From Shewanella baltica (GTDB lineage: Bacteria > Pseudomonadota > Gammaproteobacteria > Enterobacterales > Shewanellaceae), in contig NZ_UGYM01000002.1 of NCBI RefSeq assembly GCF_900456975.1, positions 930,001-994,000 of the forward strand: a DNA stretch of 64,000 bases, written 5' to 3'. The translations under genes and the position numbers were made by a program. The stretch's first letter is position 1. Each line of letters begins with the position of its first letter. Below the pieces are notes generated by a model. That model saw only the letters and a program-made list of their open reading frames with translations, did no database searches and was not told the origin of the DNA. Of this stretch, positions 1 through 9,146 are shown in pieces.

Positions 1-1438
1 AGCTGCGTAACATGCGGCCAACCACTGCGGCTGTGGGGCCGGAAATCCCGACATCCACCTCATCGAAAATCAATGTCGGCGTGGCAACTTTCTTCGCGGT
101 AATGACTTGGATCCCTAAGCCTATCCGTGAAAGTTCACCGCCAGATGCGACTTTCGAAATCGGTTGTAAAGGTTGGCCAGGGTTAGTGGTGACCATAAAT
201 TCGATATTGTCACTGCCGTTGGCTGACATTTGCTCTGGGTGGAAATTGACTTCGATAGTAAATTTACCCTTAGGCATATTCAGTTCGTGGATTGACTGAG
301 TCACGAGTTTGTCGAGTTCTTTGGCATATCTAGCGCGGCTTTGGCTGAGTTTTTGTGCGTTGCTAAGGTAAGCGGCTCTACTGGCATCGACCTGTAGTTG
401 AATTTCTTCGAGCTTGCTTTCGTCACTGTCTAAGGTGCTCAGTTCTGCTTTTAATGCTAGATGATGTTCGGCCAGTTTATTCGGGCTAACATGGTGCTTA
501 CGCGCCAGTTGCATGGCTTTTGATAGCCGTTCTTCTAAATAGGCAAAGTGGGTTGGATCGAGTTCAAGCTTACTCAAATAGTGCTGTAATTCGCCTGCGC
601 TTTCTTGCACTTGGATTAAGGCATCATTGAGCATAGTGCTGATATTGCTTAATGCAGGATCGTAGTTTTGCAGATCTTCGGCGAGGGAAACTACTCGATT
701 AAGCAGCGACTCTATATTGTTCTCTTCGCCTTCAGTGAGTATATCTAGACTCGCCTGACAGGTATCAATCAACTCAGTGCCATTGGCAAGACGTTTGTGC
801 TCTTGCTCAATTTCATCGAACTCATCGACTTTAAGATCAAACTCATCGAGTTCTTCTACTTGATATTGCACTAATTGCTTACGGGCAATACGTTCATGCT
901 GGGAGGCTTCGAGTTGTTTTAGATCGGCCTCAATTTGCTTGCAGCGTTGAAAGCTGGCGGCAACCGTATCGATAAGTAATCTGTGGTTGGCATAACTGTC
1001 GAGCAAGGTGAGTTGATGTTCACTTTTTAACATTGCATGGTGCGCATGTTGACCGTGAATACCGATAAGCAACTGACCCAGTAATTTGAGCTGCGTCAGT
1101 GGCACTGGATTACCATTGATGTAGGCGCGCGAGCGGCCATCGCTACCAATAGTTCGACGTAGGATGCACTCATCATCGAGTTCAAGATCGTTATCTTCTA
1201 ACCAACGTTTTGCCAGTGGAATATCATCCAAGGAAAAGCGGGCGCTGACCTCGGTTTTATTGGCTCCTGGGCGAACACTGCTGGCATCGGCGCGATTGCC
1301 TAGGCACAGGCCTAGCGCATCGATGGCGATCGATTTACCCGCACCGGTTTCACCTGTGATGCTGGTCATACCGGGGCGAAAATCCAGTTCTAAAAAACGG
1401 ACGATTGCGAAGTTATTAATGCTGAGTTGGCAAAGCAT
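1..1438 (-). CDS. recN: DNA repair protein RecN (3' end cut by window edge)
   Basis: SMC-like ATPase that acts in recombinational repair of double-strand breaks. Read on the minus strand, the protein starts MLCQLSINNFAIVRFLELDF and carries the Walker A motif ITGETGAGKS near residue 30. A long, charged, coiled-coil middle follows. The ABC signature region (VASGGELSRIGLG) and Walker B (TLIFDEVDVGISG) lie close to the window start. About 479 codons are present of an expected 550 or so; the C-terminus lies outside. The ATG at 1436-1438 is the first start after the promoter. It stands alone and is preceded by two LexA boxes, so SOS induction is expected. The identification is firm because all ATPase motifs are in order. 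Confidence 0.97.
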   Translation of the reverse strand, partial: MLCQLSINNFAIVRFLELDFRPGMTSITGETGAGKSIAIDALGLCLGNRADASSVRPGANKTEVSARFSLDDIPLAKRWLEDNDLELDDECILRRTIGSDGRSRAYINGNPVPLTQLKLLGQLLIGIHGQHAHHAMLKSEHQLTLLDSYANHRLLIDTVAASFQRCKQIEADLKQLEASQHERIARKQLVQYQVEELDEFDLKVDEFDEIEQEHKRLANGTELIDTCQASLDILTEGEENNIESLLNRVVSLAEDLQNYDPALSNISTMLNDALIQVQESAGELQHYLSKLELDPTHFAYLEERLSKAMQLARKHHVSPNKLAEHHLALKAELSTLDSDESKLEEIQLQVDASRAAYLSNAQKLSQSRARYAKELDKLVTQSIHELNMPKGKFTIEVNFHPEQMSANGSDNIEFMVTTNPGQPLQPISKVASGGELSRIGLGIQVITAKKVATPTLIFDEVDVGISGPTAAVVGRMLRS

Positions 1439-1470
1439 AGTGAATTCCTGTCGAAAAACATACCAAACCA

Positions 1471-1512
1471 CTGTATTGATAAACAGTATATACTGATTTT
1501 ATATACAGTAAA
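1471..1512 (-). promoter_or_regulatory. recN promoter with two LexA (SOS) boxes
   Basis: Two matches to the gammaproteobacterial SOS operator CTGT-N8-ACAG lie 22 bp apart: CTGTATTGATAAACAG at 1471-1486 and CTGATTTTATATACAG at 1493-1508 (one mismatch in the left half). On the minus strand a -35 TTTACT (1507-1512) and a -10 TATACT (1485-1490), spaced 16 bp, overlap both boxes, so bound LexA would cover the promoter. E. coli recN also has more than one LexA site. Confidence 0.88.
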
Positions 1513-1566
1513 GTGGCTTGGGTAAATAATCGGCATTATCGGCAGTAAATATTTTTAATTGACTGA

Positions 1567-2529
1567 TTATGCATGGGTTCTTACTAAGCTTTCTAAGATA
1601 GGCAAACTAAAAAAAGTGACTAAGGTGCCAAATAGAATGCCCTGAGCACTGGTTGAAGCTTGAGTGTTATAGCGCTGGGCGAGCAAGTACACGCTAGCAG
1701 CTGTGGGTAGTGCGCTCAAGATCACGCCCATGATCAGGTAGTCACCGCTTACACCAAAACGGTTAAGCATAAAGTAGACGAGTGCCGGTTGGACAACTAG
1801 CTTGAAGAGGTTGATAAGGCTCAGTTCGATAAAATTCTTGGGGCTAAATACGCTGCTATCTTTCTGGTAGCGCATCGCTTTGGCGAGCACCATGCCGATG
1901 GCAAACAGCGCGCACGGGCTTGAGGTATTGCCAATTTGCTGGATCATTAGCGCCAGCCCAGAAGGCAGTTTTATCTCTAGCGCCGAAATGCCGACGCCAA
2001 TCAAGCTACCAATAACGATAGGGTTTTTACCGACCGCCATCATCATTATGACTAAGGCGTGGTGTTGTCTTTGGGTGTTAGTGGCCAGTTCCATCGAGAC
2101 TAAGGCGACGGCAAACATCAGCACGGATAATAAGCTGGCAATAGCGGCGGCAACTAAGGCACTTTGCTGCTGCGGGAATAAGATGATAAGCAGTGGAATA
2201 CCAATAAATGCCGTATTACCAAAGGTGGCATTAAGGGCTCGAATAGCGGCAACCGCATGCTGTTTAGGGTTAGCAAGCAGCGAGAGCCCAAGGCAGACAA
2301 GATAAGTAATCGCCATAGCCGTGCTGTAGCCCGCAATGAATCCCCATTGCAAAATTTCATCAATCGGTTGCTGGGCGAGGGCGATAAGCATGATCGCAGG
2401 GAACGCAATATAGTACACATACTGGTTTAGCACTTGATCCGTATCGACGGGCAAGAGTTTCAATTTTTGCACTAGTGTGCCGAGCAACATGATCCCGAAG
2501 ACGGCAAACAGAGGGGTTAAAATGGTCAT
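1567..2529 (-). CDS. AEC family transporter (auxin efflux carrier type permease)
   Basis: Integral inner-membrane permease of the AEC family, whose members export or take up small organic acids such as malonate or malate. The protein is about 320 residues, nearly all hydrophobic, with roughly ten membrane segments in two halves joined by a more polar middle (around residues 155-165). The family-typical N-terminus (LTPLFAVFGIMLLG) and the NATFGNTAFIGIPL segment near residue 105 are clear. An ATG at 2527-2529 is chosen over a GTG nine bases upstream, because a purine-rich GAGGGAA sits just before it; either is possible. It is divergent from the LysR gene at 2829, which may regulate it. The substrate cannot be read from the sequence. 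Confidence 0.85.
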   Translation of the reverse strand: MTILTPLFAVFGIMLLGTLVQKLKLLPVDTDQVLNQYVYYIAFPAIMLIALAQQPIDEILQWGFIAGYSTAMAITYLVCLGLSLLANPKQHAVAAIRALNATFGNTAFIGIPLLIILFPQQQSALVAAAIASLLSVLMFAVALVSMELATNTQRQHHALVIMMMAVGKNPIVIGSLIGVGISALEIKLPSGLALMIQQIGNTSSPCALFAIGMVLAKAMRYQKDSSVFSPKNFIELSLINLFKLVVQPALVYFMLNRFGVSGDYLIMGVILSALPTAASVYLLAQRYNTQASTSAQGILFGTLVTFFSLPILESLVRTHA

Positions 2530-2828
2530 TTCCCTCACTCATCCTTACGATTAAATTTGAATAAACTCAGCCACCACCGTTATTTCTACTATCGCTCTGA
2601 TTTTAGGTGGGCGCTTGCCTTTTTTATGTCACGTTAGAACCAGAACTAGCGCCAGCGCAGTAAAACTCGCCACAAAATAACATATCATTTCAGTCTAAGG
2701 CTATTGCGCTATGGTCGTATAAGTGGATTAATTGATGTTTAAAACACAACGACTTAGCGTACGCTGTGATTGTTGATGACTTTATATAGTGCCTAAAGTG
2801 GGCAGCTAGAACAGAATTAGGACATGCA

Positions 2829-3728
2829 ATGAGTGATGATTTAGGCGCTGAACTACAACTTGTCTATCTTTTTGTGCATTTAGTCAATGCGGGCAGTTTT
2901 TCACAGGCGGCGAAGGAGCTTGATATGCCCATTGCCACAGTGAGCCGCAAGTTAGCTAAGTTGGAAGAGAAGCTCGATAAGCAGCTCTTTATGCGCAGTA
3001 CTCGCAAGTTGCGACTGACAGAGGAAGGGCTGGCACTCTTCCAACGCTACCAGAGTGTGGTTGCTCAATTTGATGAACTGAGTGGTTTAGGCAGCGATAA
3101 ACCCGAGGGCACCCTGCGCATCGCCGCGCCGATTTCGATTATTTCCATCGTGTTTATTCAAGCTTTGAATGAATTTGGCCGCCTGTATCCCGATATCCGT
3201 TTACACATTTCCCAGAGCAATGAGTTAGTGGATTTGATCGACAAGGGCATAGATGTGGCGATTGTCGGCGGGGCTCAGCCTGATTCTTCGTGGGTGTCGA
3301 GTACCTTAGGCGAGCTGGATTATTGCCTGTTTGCCACGCCAGAATATTTGGCTCAGGCACCTAAACTTGAGCATCCCGATGATCTCGAAGCCCATCAACT
3401 GATAAAAGTCTGGCCGCTGTTTAATTGGCATTTAAAGCATCCGAGCGGTGAGTCTTTTTATTTTAATGGCCAAACTAAGTTGACCCTCACGGATTTACAC
3501 GGTGCGATTCAGGCGACCTTAGGCCATGGTGGGATCTTGTATGGTCCCGAACTATTTGTAAAACAGCAGATTAAAGAAGGGAAACTTAAAGTGTTATTGC
3601 CAGAATGGATTGGCGAGCAGAGGCGGATTTCGATTTTATATCATCAGCGCAGCCAGCAGCCGCTAAAGGTCAGAGTCTTTATTGAGTTTATGCAGTCAAA
3701 GGCGCCAGAGTTATTCTCTATGCGTTGA
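2829..3728 (+). CDS. LysR family transcriptional regulator
   Basis: A 299-residue LysR-type regulator. The N-terminal winged helix-turn-helix is visible at about residues 15-60 (GSFSQAAKELDMPIATVSRK). The C-terminal part from about residue 90 has the type 2 periplasmic-binding-protein fold that senses a co-inducer (GTLRIAAPISI, then DVAIVGG near residue 145). The start has TTAGGA six bases upstream of ATG. The 299-bp gap to the divergent AEC transporter gene is large enough for a shared control region, and LysR proteins commonly regulate a divergent neighbour; that link is inferred. The ligand is unknown. Confidence 0.93.
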   Translation: MSDDLGAELQLVYLFVHLVNAGSFSQAAKELDMPIATVSRKLAKLEEKLDKQLFMRSTRKLRLTEEGLALFQRYQSVVAQFDELSGLGSDKPEGTLRIAAPISIISIVFIQALNEFGRLYPDIRLHISQSNELVDLIDKGIDVAIVGGAQPDSSWVSSTLGELDYCLFATPEYLAQAPKLEHPDDLEAHQLIKVWPLFNWHLKHPSGESFYFNGQTKLTLTDLHGAIQATLGHGGILYGPELFVKQQIKEGKLKVLLPEWIGEQRRISILYHQRSQQPLKVRVFIEFMQSKAPELFSMR

Positions 3729-3750
3729 TTTAACGAGGGGGAACTGATTT

Positions 3751-3984
3751 TTAACGTCTTTTAGGTTTTACCGTGTTTTTGCTCATAGTATTTTGCGTTT
3801 GTTTCGCGTCCTGCAAGCTGGAGCGTGTCGCGGGTAATATACCGAGTTCCAAGAAGTACCCCACTAAACGCCGCAGTTCGAATAAAGAGCCGATACGCTG
3901 TTGATCTTTGATGGTCAGTTTCCAACTGTCGGTTCGTCCTTCGCTATTGGTTAAGACAAATCCTTGATAAACAATCTTTTTCAT
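3751..3984 (-). CDS. small hypothetical protein, 77 residues
   Basis: Unrecognised small basic protein beginning MKKIVYQGFVLTNSEGRTDS, with a short beta-like N-terminus, a central stretch LFELRRLVGYFLELG and a Lys/Arg-rich tail ending KPKRR. It has no signal peptide or membrane segment. It converges with the LysR gene, only 22 bp away. Small proteins that begin in this way are common in Shewanella and Vibrio, so it is probably real, but no function can be given. The ribosome-binding site is weak. Confidence 0.6.
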   Translation of the reverse strand: MKKIVYQGFVLTNSEGRTDSWKLTIKDQQRIGSLFELRRLVGYFLELGILPATRSSLQDAKQTQNTMSKNTVKPKRR

Positions 3985-4080
3985 TGGAATAACTCAATAT
4001 TGGCTGATGGAACTTGCTAGCTTTAGTTTTACTCGTTTGGGGCTTGCTTGAAAGTGATTGCAGTCGAGACTAGAGGCTTA

Positions 4081-4134
4081 TTGTTTAGAAACATTATTTA
4101 GAAACATTGTTTAGACATATTGTTTAGAAATAAG
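4081..4134. repeat. short degenerate tandem repeat (TTTAGAAACAT-like)
   Basis: Four imperfect copies of a 13-15 bp unit with core TTTAGAAACAT follow each other in the gap between the 77-residue gene and the yjaG-type gene. The third and fourth copies are diverged. Slippage is the likely origin; no function is apparent. Confidence 0.5.
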
Positions 4135-4165
4135 GGTGCCTGAGTTATCCCAAGCACCCCATCAA

Positions 4166-4765
4166 TTAAGCGACGCTGATGCCGATATTTGATACGCCCG
4201 CTTCGATAATGTCTTTGCGTAAACCTTTGACCAGTTCCGCAGTGATCTTTGGATTTTCTTCGATAATTTCCAGCAGAGAATTTTGTAACTCTTTCTCTTC
4301 TTCCATAACTTCATGGGCAAAAACAAAATCATCTAATGCTTCATCGACTAAATCGACATCGCTGATGGCTTCGATATAGTTAGCCACTGTGCTCGATGAC
4401 AGTTTGCTGATATTGACGATATCTTCTTCAATCTTGCCTTGAATCGCACCCAATAAGGTTGATATGGCGACCACAGCGTCCATGGCTGGATAGACGCCAT
4501 AGGCTTCAAAATCAGCGGGTTCTGGGGTGTTATCTTCAAGACGTTGCAGATGCACATCGATATTGAATTTAAGCTTAGGGTCGTACAGGGATTGCCAGAG
4601 TAGTTCTAACGCAGTACTCAACACAGCAGGGTCACCAAACTCACAGACTTCGGAAAATAGTTGATAGTTGGGCAACATGCGTTGGCAAAGTGCAGTGGCG
4701 AAGAGTTGTTTTTGTGGCAATGTTAACGCCTTAAGACGTTTAAAGAAGCCCGTTTTTTTGGTCAT
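4166..4765 (-). CDS. yjaG: YjaG family protein (DUF416)
   Basis: A soluble 199-residue protein of the DUF416/YjaG family, of unknown function and common in Enterobacterales, Vibrio and Shewanella. Family features are the N-terminal block FFKRLKALTLPQKQLFATAL, an acidic helical middle, and the segment YPAMDAVVAISTLLGAIQG near residue 95. The helical, acidic C-terminus ends GVSNIGISVA. Its ATG lies inside the 3' end of barA (26 bp overlap), so the two are probably translated from one message, although the genes are functionally unrelated as far as is known. A GGA lies eight bases before the ATG. Confidence 0.82.
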   Translation of the reverse strand: MTKKTGFFKRLKALTLPQKQLFATALCQRMLPNYQLFSEVCEFGDPAVLSTALELLWQSLYDPKLKFNIDVHLQRLEDNTPEPADFEAYGVYPAMDAVVAISTLLGAIQGKIEEDIVNISKLSSSTVANYIEAISDVDLVDEALDDFVFAHEVMEEEKELQNSLLEIIEENPKITAELVKGLRKDIIEAGVSNIGISVA

Positions 4766-7541
4766 CTGTTATTTCCGCTGATAGCTGTGATATCACTTGA
4801 TTTGCCGCAGATTCTACCTTAGTTAACTCATCAAGTAACTCTAGTATTTCGGGTTCGAGATCTTCGACCGCTGTTTCACGTTTTAGCGCCGATTCAATTT
4901 CTTGGCATAATCTTTGGGTTGTAGGCACGCCGCAGTAGCAGCTCGCACCATGCAACTTATGGATAGTACTGAGCATGACGGGGTGATCGTTTTGACTCAA
5001 TGCCGTCTGAATTGTCGTCACGGTTTGTGGCAAGGAGTCGAGCAACATTCTCAGCATGTCTAAGGCAAGATCTGCCTTATGATTGGCTTGGGTTAAGCAT
5101 AAATCCCAGTTCAGCGTATGCAGGTCAAAATGGGTGAATTTGGGGCGAGTGATCCAGCGATGGATAACGTCTTTTAGCGCCGCTTCATCAATAGGTTTAG
5201 GTAAATAGCCATCCATGCCACTGCCTAAAATCAGCTCGCGTTCTTCAGCAATCGCATGGGCTGTCACGGCAATAATCGGCGTGTTACGGTTCATCGAGCC
5301 TTGGCGAATTTGCTTAGTGGCGCTGATACCATCTGTGCCTGGCATCTGAATATCCATAAAAATCAAATCGAAGGTGCGAGTCTTCGCCTGTTTAACCGCT
5401 TCATCGCCACTGTTGACCGCAACTACCGTGGTCACTAACTCGCTGAGCAAGGTGTCGATTAGCTTTAAGTTAGCAAAGTTATCATCCACCGCCAGTACGG
5501 TTAAGGATTGGCGCGCCGCCGGCGTGGCTATGGTCACTGGGGCTATGATGTCGTATTCCATCGGTGGATAGAGTAAGTTGCGGGCAAGTTGATGCTCACT
5601 GACGGGCAGAGACAACACCACATCGGCATTCGGGCGAATAAATTGGGTCAAGGCATCCTGTTCTTGGCAATCGTATAGCACCACAAGACAATCGGTTTTG
5701 GTCTTCGCCAAGTTAAGTGTACTTACCAGTTGTCCTGCATCGCTAAACCCATGGCAACTCAAGAGAACATAGTCGTATGGCGCTTCGGCCGTGTTGAGTG
5801 TGGTCAGCAAGCTTGGGATATGCTGATGGTGAGTCACTTTGGTATCCCATTGATTCAATTGGCGGCTCAAGACAGCATGAGTCAACACTCTGGGCTCGTA
5901 AAACAGTATGGTTTTGTCTTTGAGTTTTTCGAGCGGCAGTGAGTCACCGATTTGGAACTGACCTAAGCCGAGCGGCAAACTGAACCAGAAGTTTGAGCCT
6001 TTTTCTGGGGATGAAGTAAAACCGATTTGGCCGCCCATTTGATTCACTAAACGCTTAGTGATCACTAAACCTAAGCCTGTGCCACCAAAGCGGCGGGAAA
6101 TCGACGAGTCGGCTTGGCCAAAGGCTTGGAATAAAAAGTCCTGCTGGCTTTCATCGATACCGATACCGGTGTCGACCACATCACAACGCAGTACCACTTG
6201 TTCTTCCGACTGGCTTTGCAGTTCGATTTTGACCATCACGCTGCCAGAGTCGGTGAATTTAATCGCGTTACCGACCAAGTTATTGATGATTTGGCACACG
6301 CGCATGGCATCGCCATTAACATTGTCGGGTACGTTAGGAGCGATATCGACGACGAGTTCTAGGCCCTTCGCCTGAGCGCTGCCAGAGATCAAGGTGATGG
6401 TATCGCCTATGGTTTCCCTTAGACCGAAGGGCATGTTTTCCAACACCATTTTACCGGCTTCGAGTTTAGAAAAATCGAGAATATCGTTGATGATGCCCAG
6501 CAGGTTAGTGGCGCTGCGCTCAATGGTTTTGATGTAATCCACTTGGCTCGAATGCAAAGGGGTTTTCACCAATTGCCGCGCAAAACCGATAACGCCATTG
6601 AGCGGCGTACGTAACTCGTGGGACATGTTGGCTAAGAATTCTGATTTAATTCGGCTGGCTTCTAGGGCGCGTTTTTTCGCTAAATCTAACTCGACGTTTT
6701 GGATTTCAATCTGCTCTAAGGTTTCCCGCAGATCCGAAGTCGCTTGGTCGATATTTTGCTGCATCTCATCATGGTATTCCGACAACGACCCCGCCATGGC
6801 ATTGATACCGCGTTTGAGTAAGTCGAGCTCACCAATCAAGTTGCCATCTAAGCGGGCGTCCAATTTACCTTCACGGATTTTAGCGACGACGCGCACCATT
6901 TCAGTAATGGGCTGAGTGACGTTTTTCACCAGCCGGAAAGTGAACAGCAAGTTCAACTGCACCCCGATTAACACGATAATAAAGGCGGCGACGGCGGCTC
7001 TATGCTGCTCGAGTAGGGCACGTTCTTTATTGATGATGATGGAGATATAACCTAACAGCTGACCATCGTCTGTTTGGATATCGTAATTAGCGGGAGCGGC
7101 GCTGGGCCCGGTGGAGAAAATCGGTGTCCGTAAAATCAGGCTGTCGCCCACATGCTCAATTTCGGTTTTATGCAGTGTGTTAAGCGCTTCTTTGTAGCGC
7201 ATAATTTCAAAATCTTTGTGGTAATGCGAGGTCACAAAGAGCTGATTGTTGGCGTCGAAAATCGCGATGGATTTCACTAAGGTGGATTTGTTGAGCTGCG
7301 CCGCTGCGAGTAAGCGTTTGGTTGCCTCGCGATCATTGGCCACTAAACCGATTTCACTGGCAATCGACAGCGGCTCGATAATATTGCTGCCCTGTTCGAC
7401 GAGCGTATCTTCGAGCTCATAAAAACGGTTTATGGTAAAGTAGCTGCCCAGAAGGATACCGACCAAGATTGTTGGCGCGAGCGCCAGTACAAGAACCCAA
7501 GAACGTAGGCTGTATTTGGTCATGTTGTTGACTGGGTTCAT
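4740..7541 (-). CDS. barA: two-component hybrid sensor kinase BarA
   Basis: Tripartite inner-membrane sensor kinase that phosphorylates the regulator UvrY (GacA/ExpA) and so drives the CsrB-type small RNAs that titrate CsrA. In order: a first membrane segment (about residues 14-36), a periplasmic part, a second membrane segment near 180, and a HAMP linker. A HisKA domain follows with MSHELRTPLNG (His near 305), then an ATPase domain (DTGIGI, FGGTGLGL). A degenerate central receiver leads to a true receiver (AVDDNFANLKL; Asp of FMDIQMPG near 728). Last is an Hpt domain (IHKLHGASCYCG, His near 862). The frame continues 46 codons upstream, but that part is not BarA-like and would overlap rlmD. 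The ATG at 7541 with AGGAAA upstream, or ATG 7523 (MTKYSLR, the usual family start), is preferred. csrA is also in this window. Confidence 0.95.
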   Translation of the reverse strand: MNPVNNMTKYSLRSWVLVLALAPTILVGILLGSYFTINRFYELEDTLVEQGSNIIEPLSIASEIGLVANDREATKRLLAAAQLNKSTLVKSIAIFDANNQLFVTSHYHKDFEIMRYKEALNTLHKTEIEHVGDSLILRTPIFSTGPSAAPANYDIQTDDGQLLGYISIIINKERALLEQHRAAVAAFIIVLIGVQLNLLFTFRLVKNVTQPITEMVRVVAKIREGKLDARLDGNLIGELDLLKRGINAMAGSLSEYHDEMQQNIDQATSDLRETLEQIEIQNVELDLAKKRALEASRIKSEFLANMSHELRTPLNGVIGFARQLVKTPLHSSQVDYIKTIERSATNLLGIINDILDFSKLEAGKMVLENMPFGLRETIGDTITLISGSAQAKGLELVVDIAPNVPDNVNGDAMRVCQIINNLVGNAIKFTDSGSVMVKIELQSQSEEQVVLRCDVVDTGIGIDESQQDFLFQAFGQADSSISRRFGGTGLGLVITKRLVNQMGGQIGFTSSPEKGSNFWFSLPLGLGQFQIGDSLPLEKLKDKTILFYEPRVLTHAVLSRQLNQWDTKVTHHQHIPSLLTTLNTAEAPYDYVLLSCHGFSDAGQLVSTLNLAKTKTDCLVVLYDCQEQDALTQFIRPNADVVLSLPVSEHQLARNLLYPPMEYDIIAPVTIATPAARQSLTVLAVDDNFANLKLIDTLLSELVTTVVAVNSGDEAVKQAKTRTFDLIFMDIQMPGTDGISATKQIRQGSMNRNTPIIAVTAHAIAEERELILGSGMDGYLPKPIDEAALKDVIHRWITRPKFTHFDLHTLNWDLCLTQANHKADLALDMLRMLLDSLPQTVTTIQTALSQNDHPVMLSTIHKLHGASCYCGVPTTQRLCQEIESALKRETAVEDLEPEILELLDELTKVESAANQVISQLSAEITDDQKNGLL

Positions 7542-7641
7542 AGCAGCGGCGGTGTTTCCTGTGACAGAGACTAAGATAATTTTATAAGACTGCCAGAAAG
7601 AGGGCGGTCTTTGCCAGTATTTTATTGATTTAGAGGCCGAA

Positions 7642-8994
7642 ATGGCGCAATTTTTTAAAGCAAAACCAAATAGTTCCAAACAGTTGTCGGCTAAGTTATC
7701 GCTGAGCGTGAATCAGCTCGATCACTTAGGGGCAGGTATAGCACAACATCAAGGTAAAGTCGTGTTTATCCCCGGCGCACTGCCCGGTGAAACTGTGACG
7801 GTACAGCTCACTGAGCAAAAGAAAAATTATGCCCGCGCCAAGTTAATTAAAGTCGATACACCTAGCTCTGAGCGCGTCGAGCCTGAGTGTCCACACTATC
7901 ACACCTGCGGCGGCTGCGACTTACAGCATATGTCATTATCGGGCCAGCGTGAGCATAAAGAAGCGGCGCTGCTGGATATTATGGCTAAGTTTGCTGGTGC
8001 CGAAGGCGGCGCGTTATCGCCCGCACTCACGGGTGAAGGTTGGCATTATCGTCGCCGTGCCCGTCTTGCGACTTTATTTGATAAAAATACCAAACACTTA
8101 AGCTTAGGTTTTCGTGCCGCCAGTAGCAGCAATGTGGTGCCTATCAGTCAGTGTAAGGTGTTAGCTAAGCCGTTATCGGACTTAATCGTCCCCTTTGCTA
8201 AGTTGCTGAATCAATTGTCGGCTAAAGCCAGCTTAGGCCACCTTGAGTTGATTGCCGCCGATAATGGTCACTTTGCCGTGCTGCGTATCACTAAGGCGCT
8301 CAACGATAAAGATCTCGCTAAGCTGTCAGCCTTTGCCGAGCAGCATCAAATTCACATTTGTCTGCAGGACAACGAAGGCCAATTCCAAGGCGTTGGCGCT
8401 GAGTTAGTGTTACCGGTTTATCAGCTGTTAGATGACAAAGTTGAGTCGGATGCGGTGAGTTTAAGCTTCACCCCAGGTAACTTTGTGCAAGTGAATGGAC
8501 AAATTAACAAGGCCATGGTCGCTCAAGCGATGGATTGGTTAGCGCCTGCTCCAGATGAGCGCATTTTGGATTTGTTCTGCGGCATGGGGAATTTCAGTTT
8601 GCCCTTAGCGAAAATGGGCGCGGATGTGATTGGCGTCGAAGGGGTTGCCGAAATGGTGACTCAGGCACGGGTGAACGCGAAAGCTAACAATTTGGATAAA
8701 CTGACCTTTTACCACGGCGATTTGAGTGCGGATTTATCCCTTGAGCCTTGGATGGGAATAATTGATAAATTACTGCTCGATCCCGCCCGCGCTGGGGCGT
8801 TTGAAAGCTTGCAATGGCTGAAGAAAATGAAGCCGCGCAAAGTCGTGTATGTTTCGTGTAATCCTGCGAGCTTGGCTCGCGATAGCGCTGTGCTGTTAGA
8901 TCGCGGTTATCGATTACAGCAATTGGGACTTATCGACATGTTCCCACAAACACACCATATCGAAGCCATGGCACTGTTTGAATTAACCAAGTAA
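7642..8994 (+). CDS. rlmD: 23S rRNA (uracil-1939-C5)-methyltransferase RlmD
   Basis: SAM-dependent enzyme that methylates U1939 of 23S rRNA. The 450-residue protein has an N-terminal TRAM RNA-binding domain (about residues 15-75). The four-cysteine iron-sulfur cluster motif follows near 85-110 ([15 protein letters not shown], with a later Cys). The C-terminal Rossmann methyltransferase shows [15 protein letters not shown] near 312, the DPARAG segment near 376, and the catalytic-Cys motif [13 protein letters not shown] near 405. It is divergent from barA and followed by relA, the same order as in E. coli (barA < > rlmD-relA). Confidence 0.97.
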   Translation: MAQFFKAKPNSSKQLSAKLSLSVNQLDHLGAGIAQHQGKVVFIPGALPGETVTVQLTEQKKNYARAKLIKVDTPSSERVEPECPHYHTCGGCDLQHMSLSGQREHKEAALLDIMAKFAGAEGGALSPALTGEGWHYRRRARLATLFDKNTKHLSLGFRAASSSNVVPISQCKVLAKPLSDLIVPFAKLLNQLSAKASLGHLELIAADNGHFAVLRITKALNDKDLAKLSAFAEQHQIHICLQDNEGQFQGVGAELVLPVYQLLDDKVESDAVSLSFTPGNFVQVNGQINKAMVAQAMDWLAPAPDERILDLFCGMGNFSLPLAKMGADVIGVEGVAEMVTQARVNAKANNLDKLTFYHGDLSADLSLEPWMGIIDKLLLDPARAGAFESLQWLKKMKPRKVVYVSCNPASLARDSAVLLDRGYRLQQLGLIDMFPQTHHIEAMALFELTK

Positions 8995-9146
8995 TTTGCG
9001 CTGGCAAAGTAAGCAAAGCGTTTGAATAACGTAAAAAATGTGATTATTACGTCGGTTGGGTTTGACAAGTTCGCGCCAATGCTGAAGATAGGAGAGCTGA
9101 AGTGGTGCCCACTTTCTCTCTGAGCACGGATAAGGAAATAAATTAG

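Noticed and set aside
7542..7679. Upstream extension of the barA frame by 46 codons.
   Set aside because: It overlaps the start of the divergent rlmD, shows no BarA-like sequence and lacks a ribosome-binding site.
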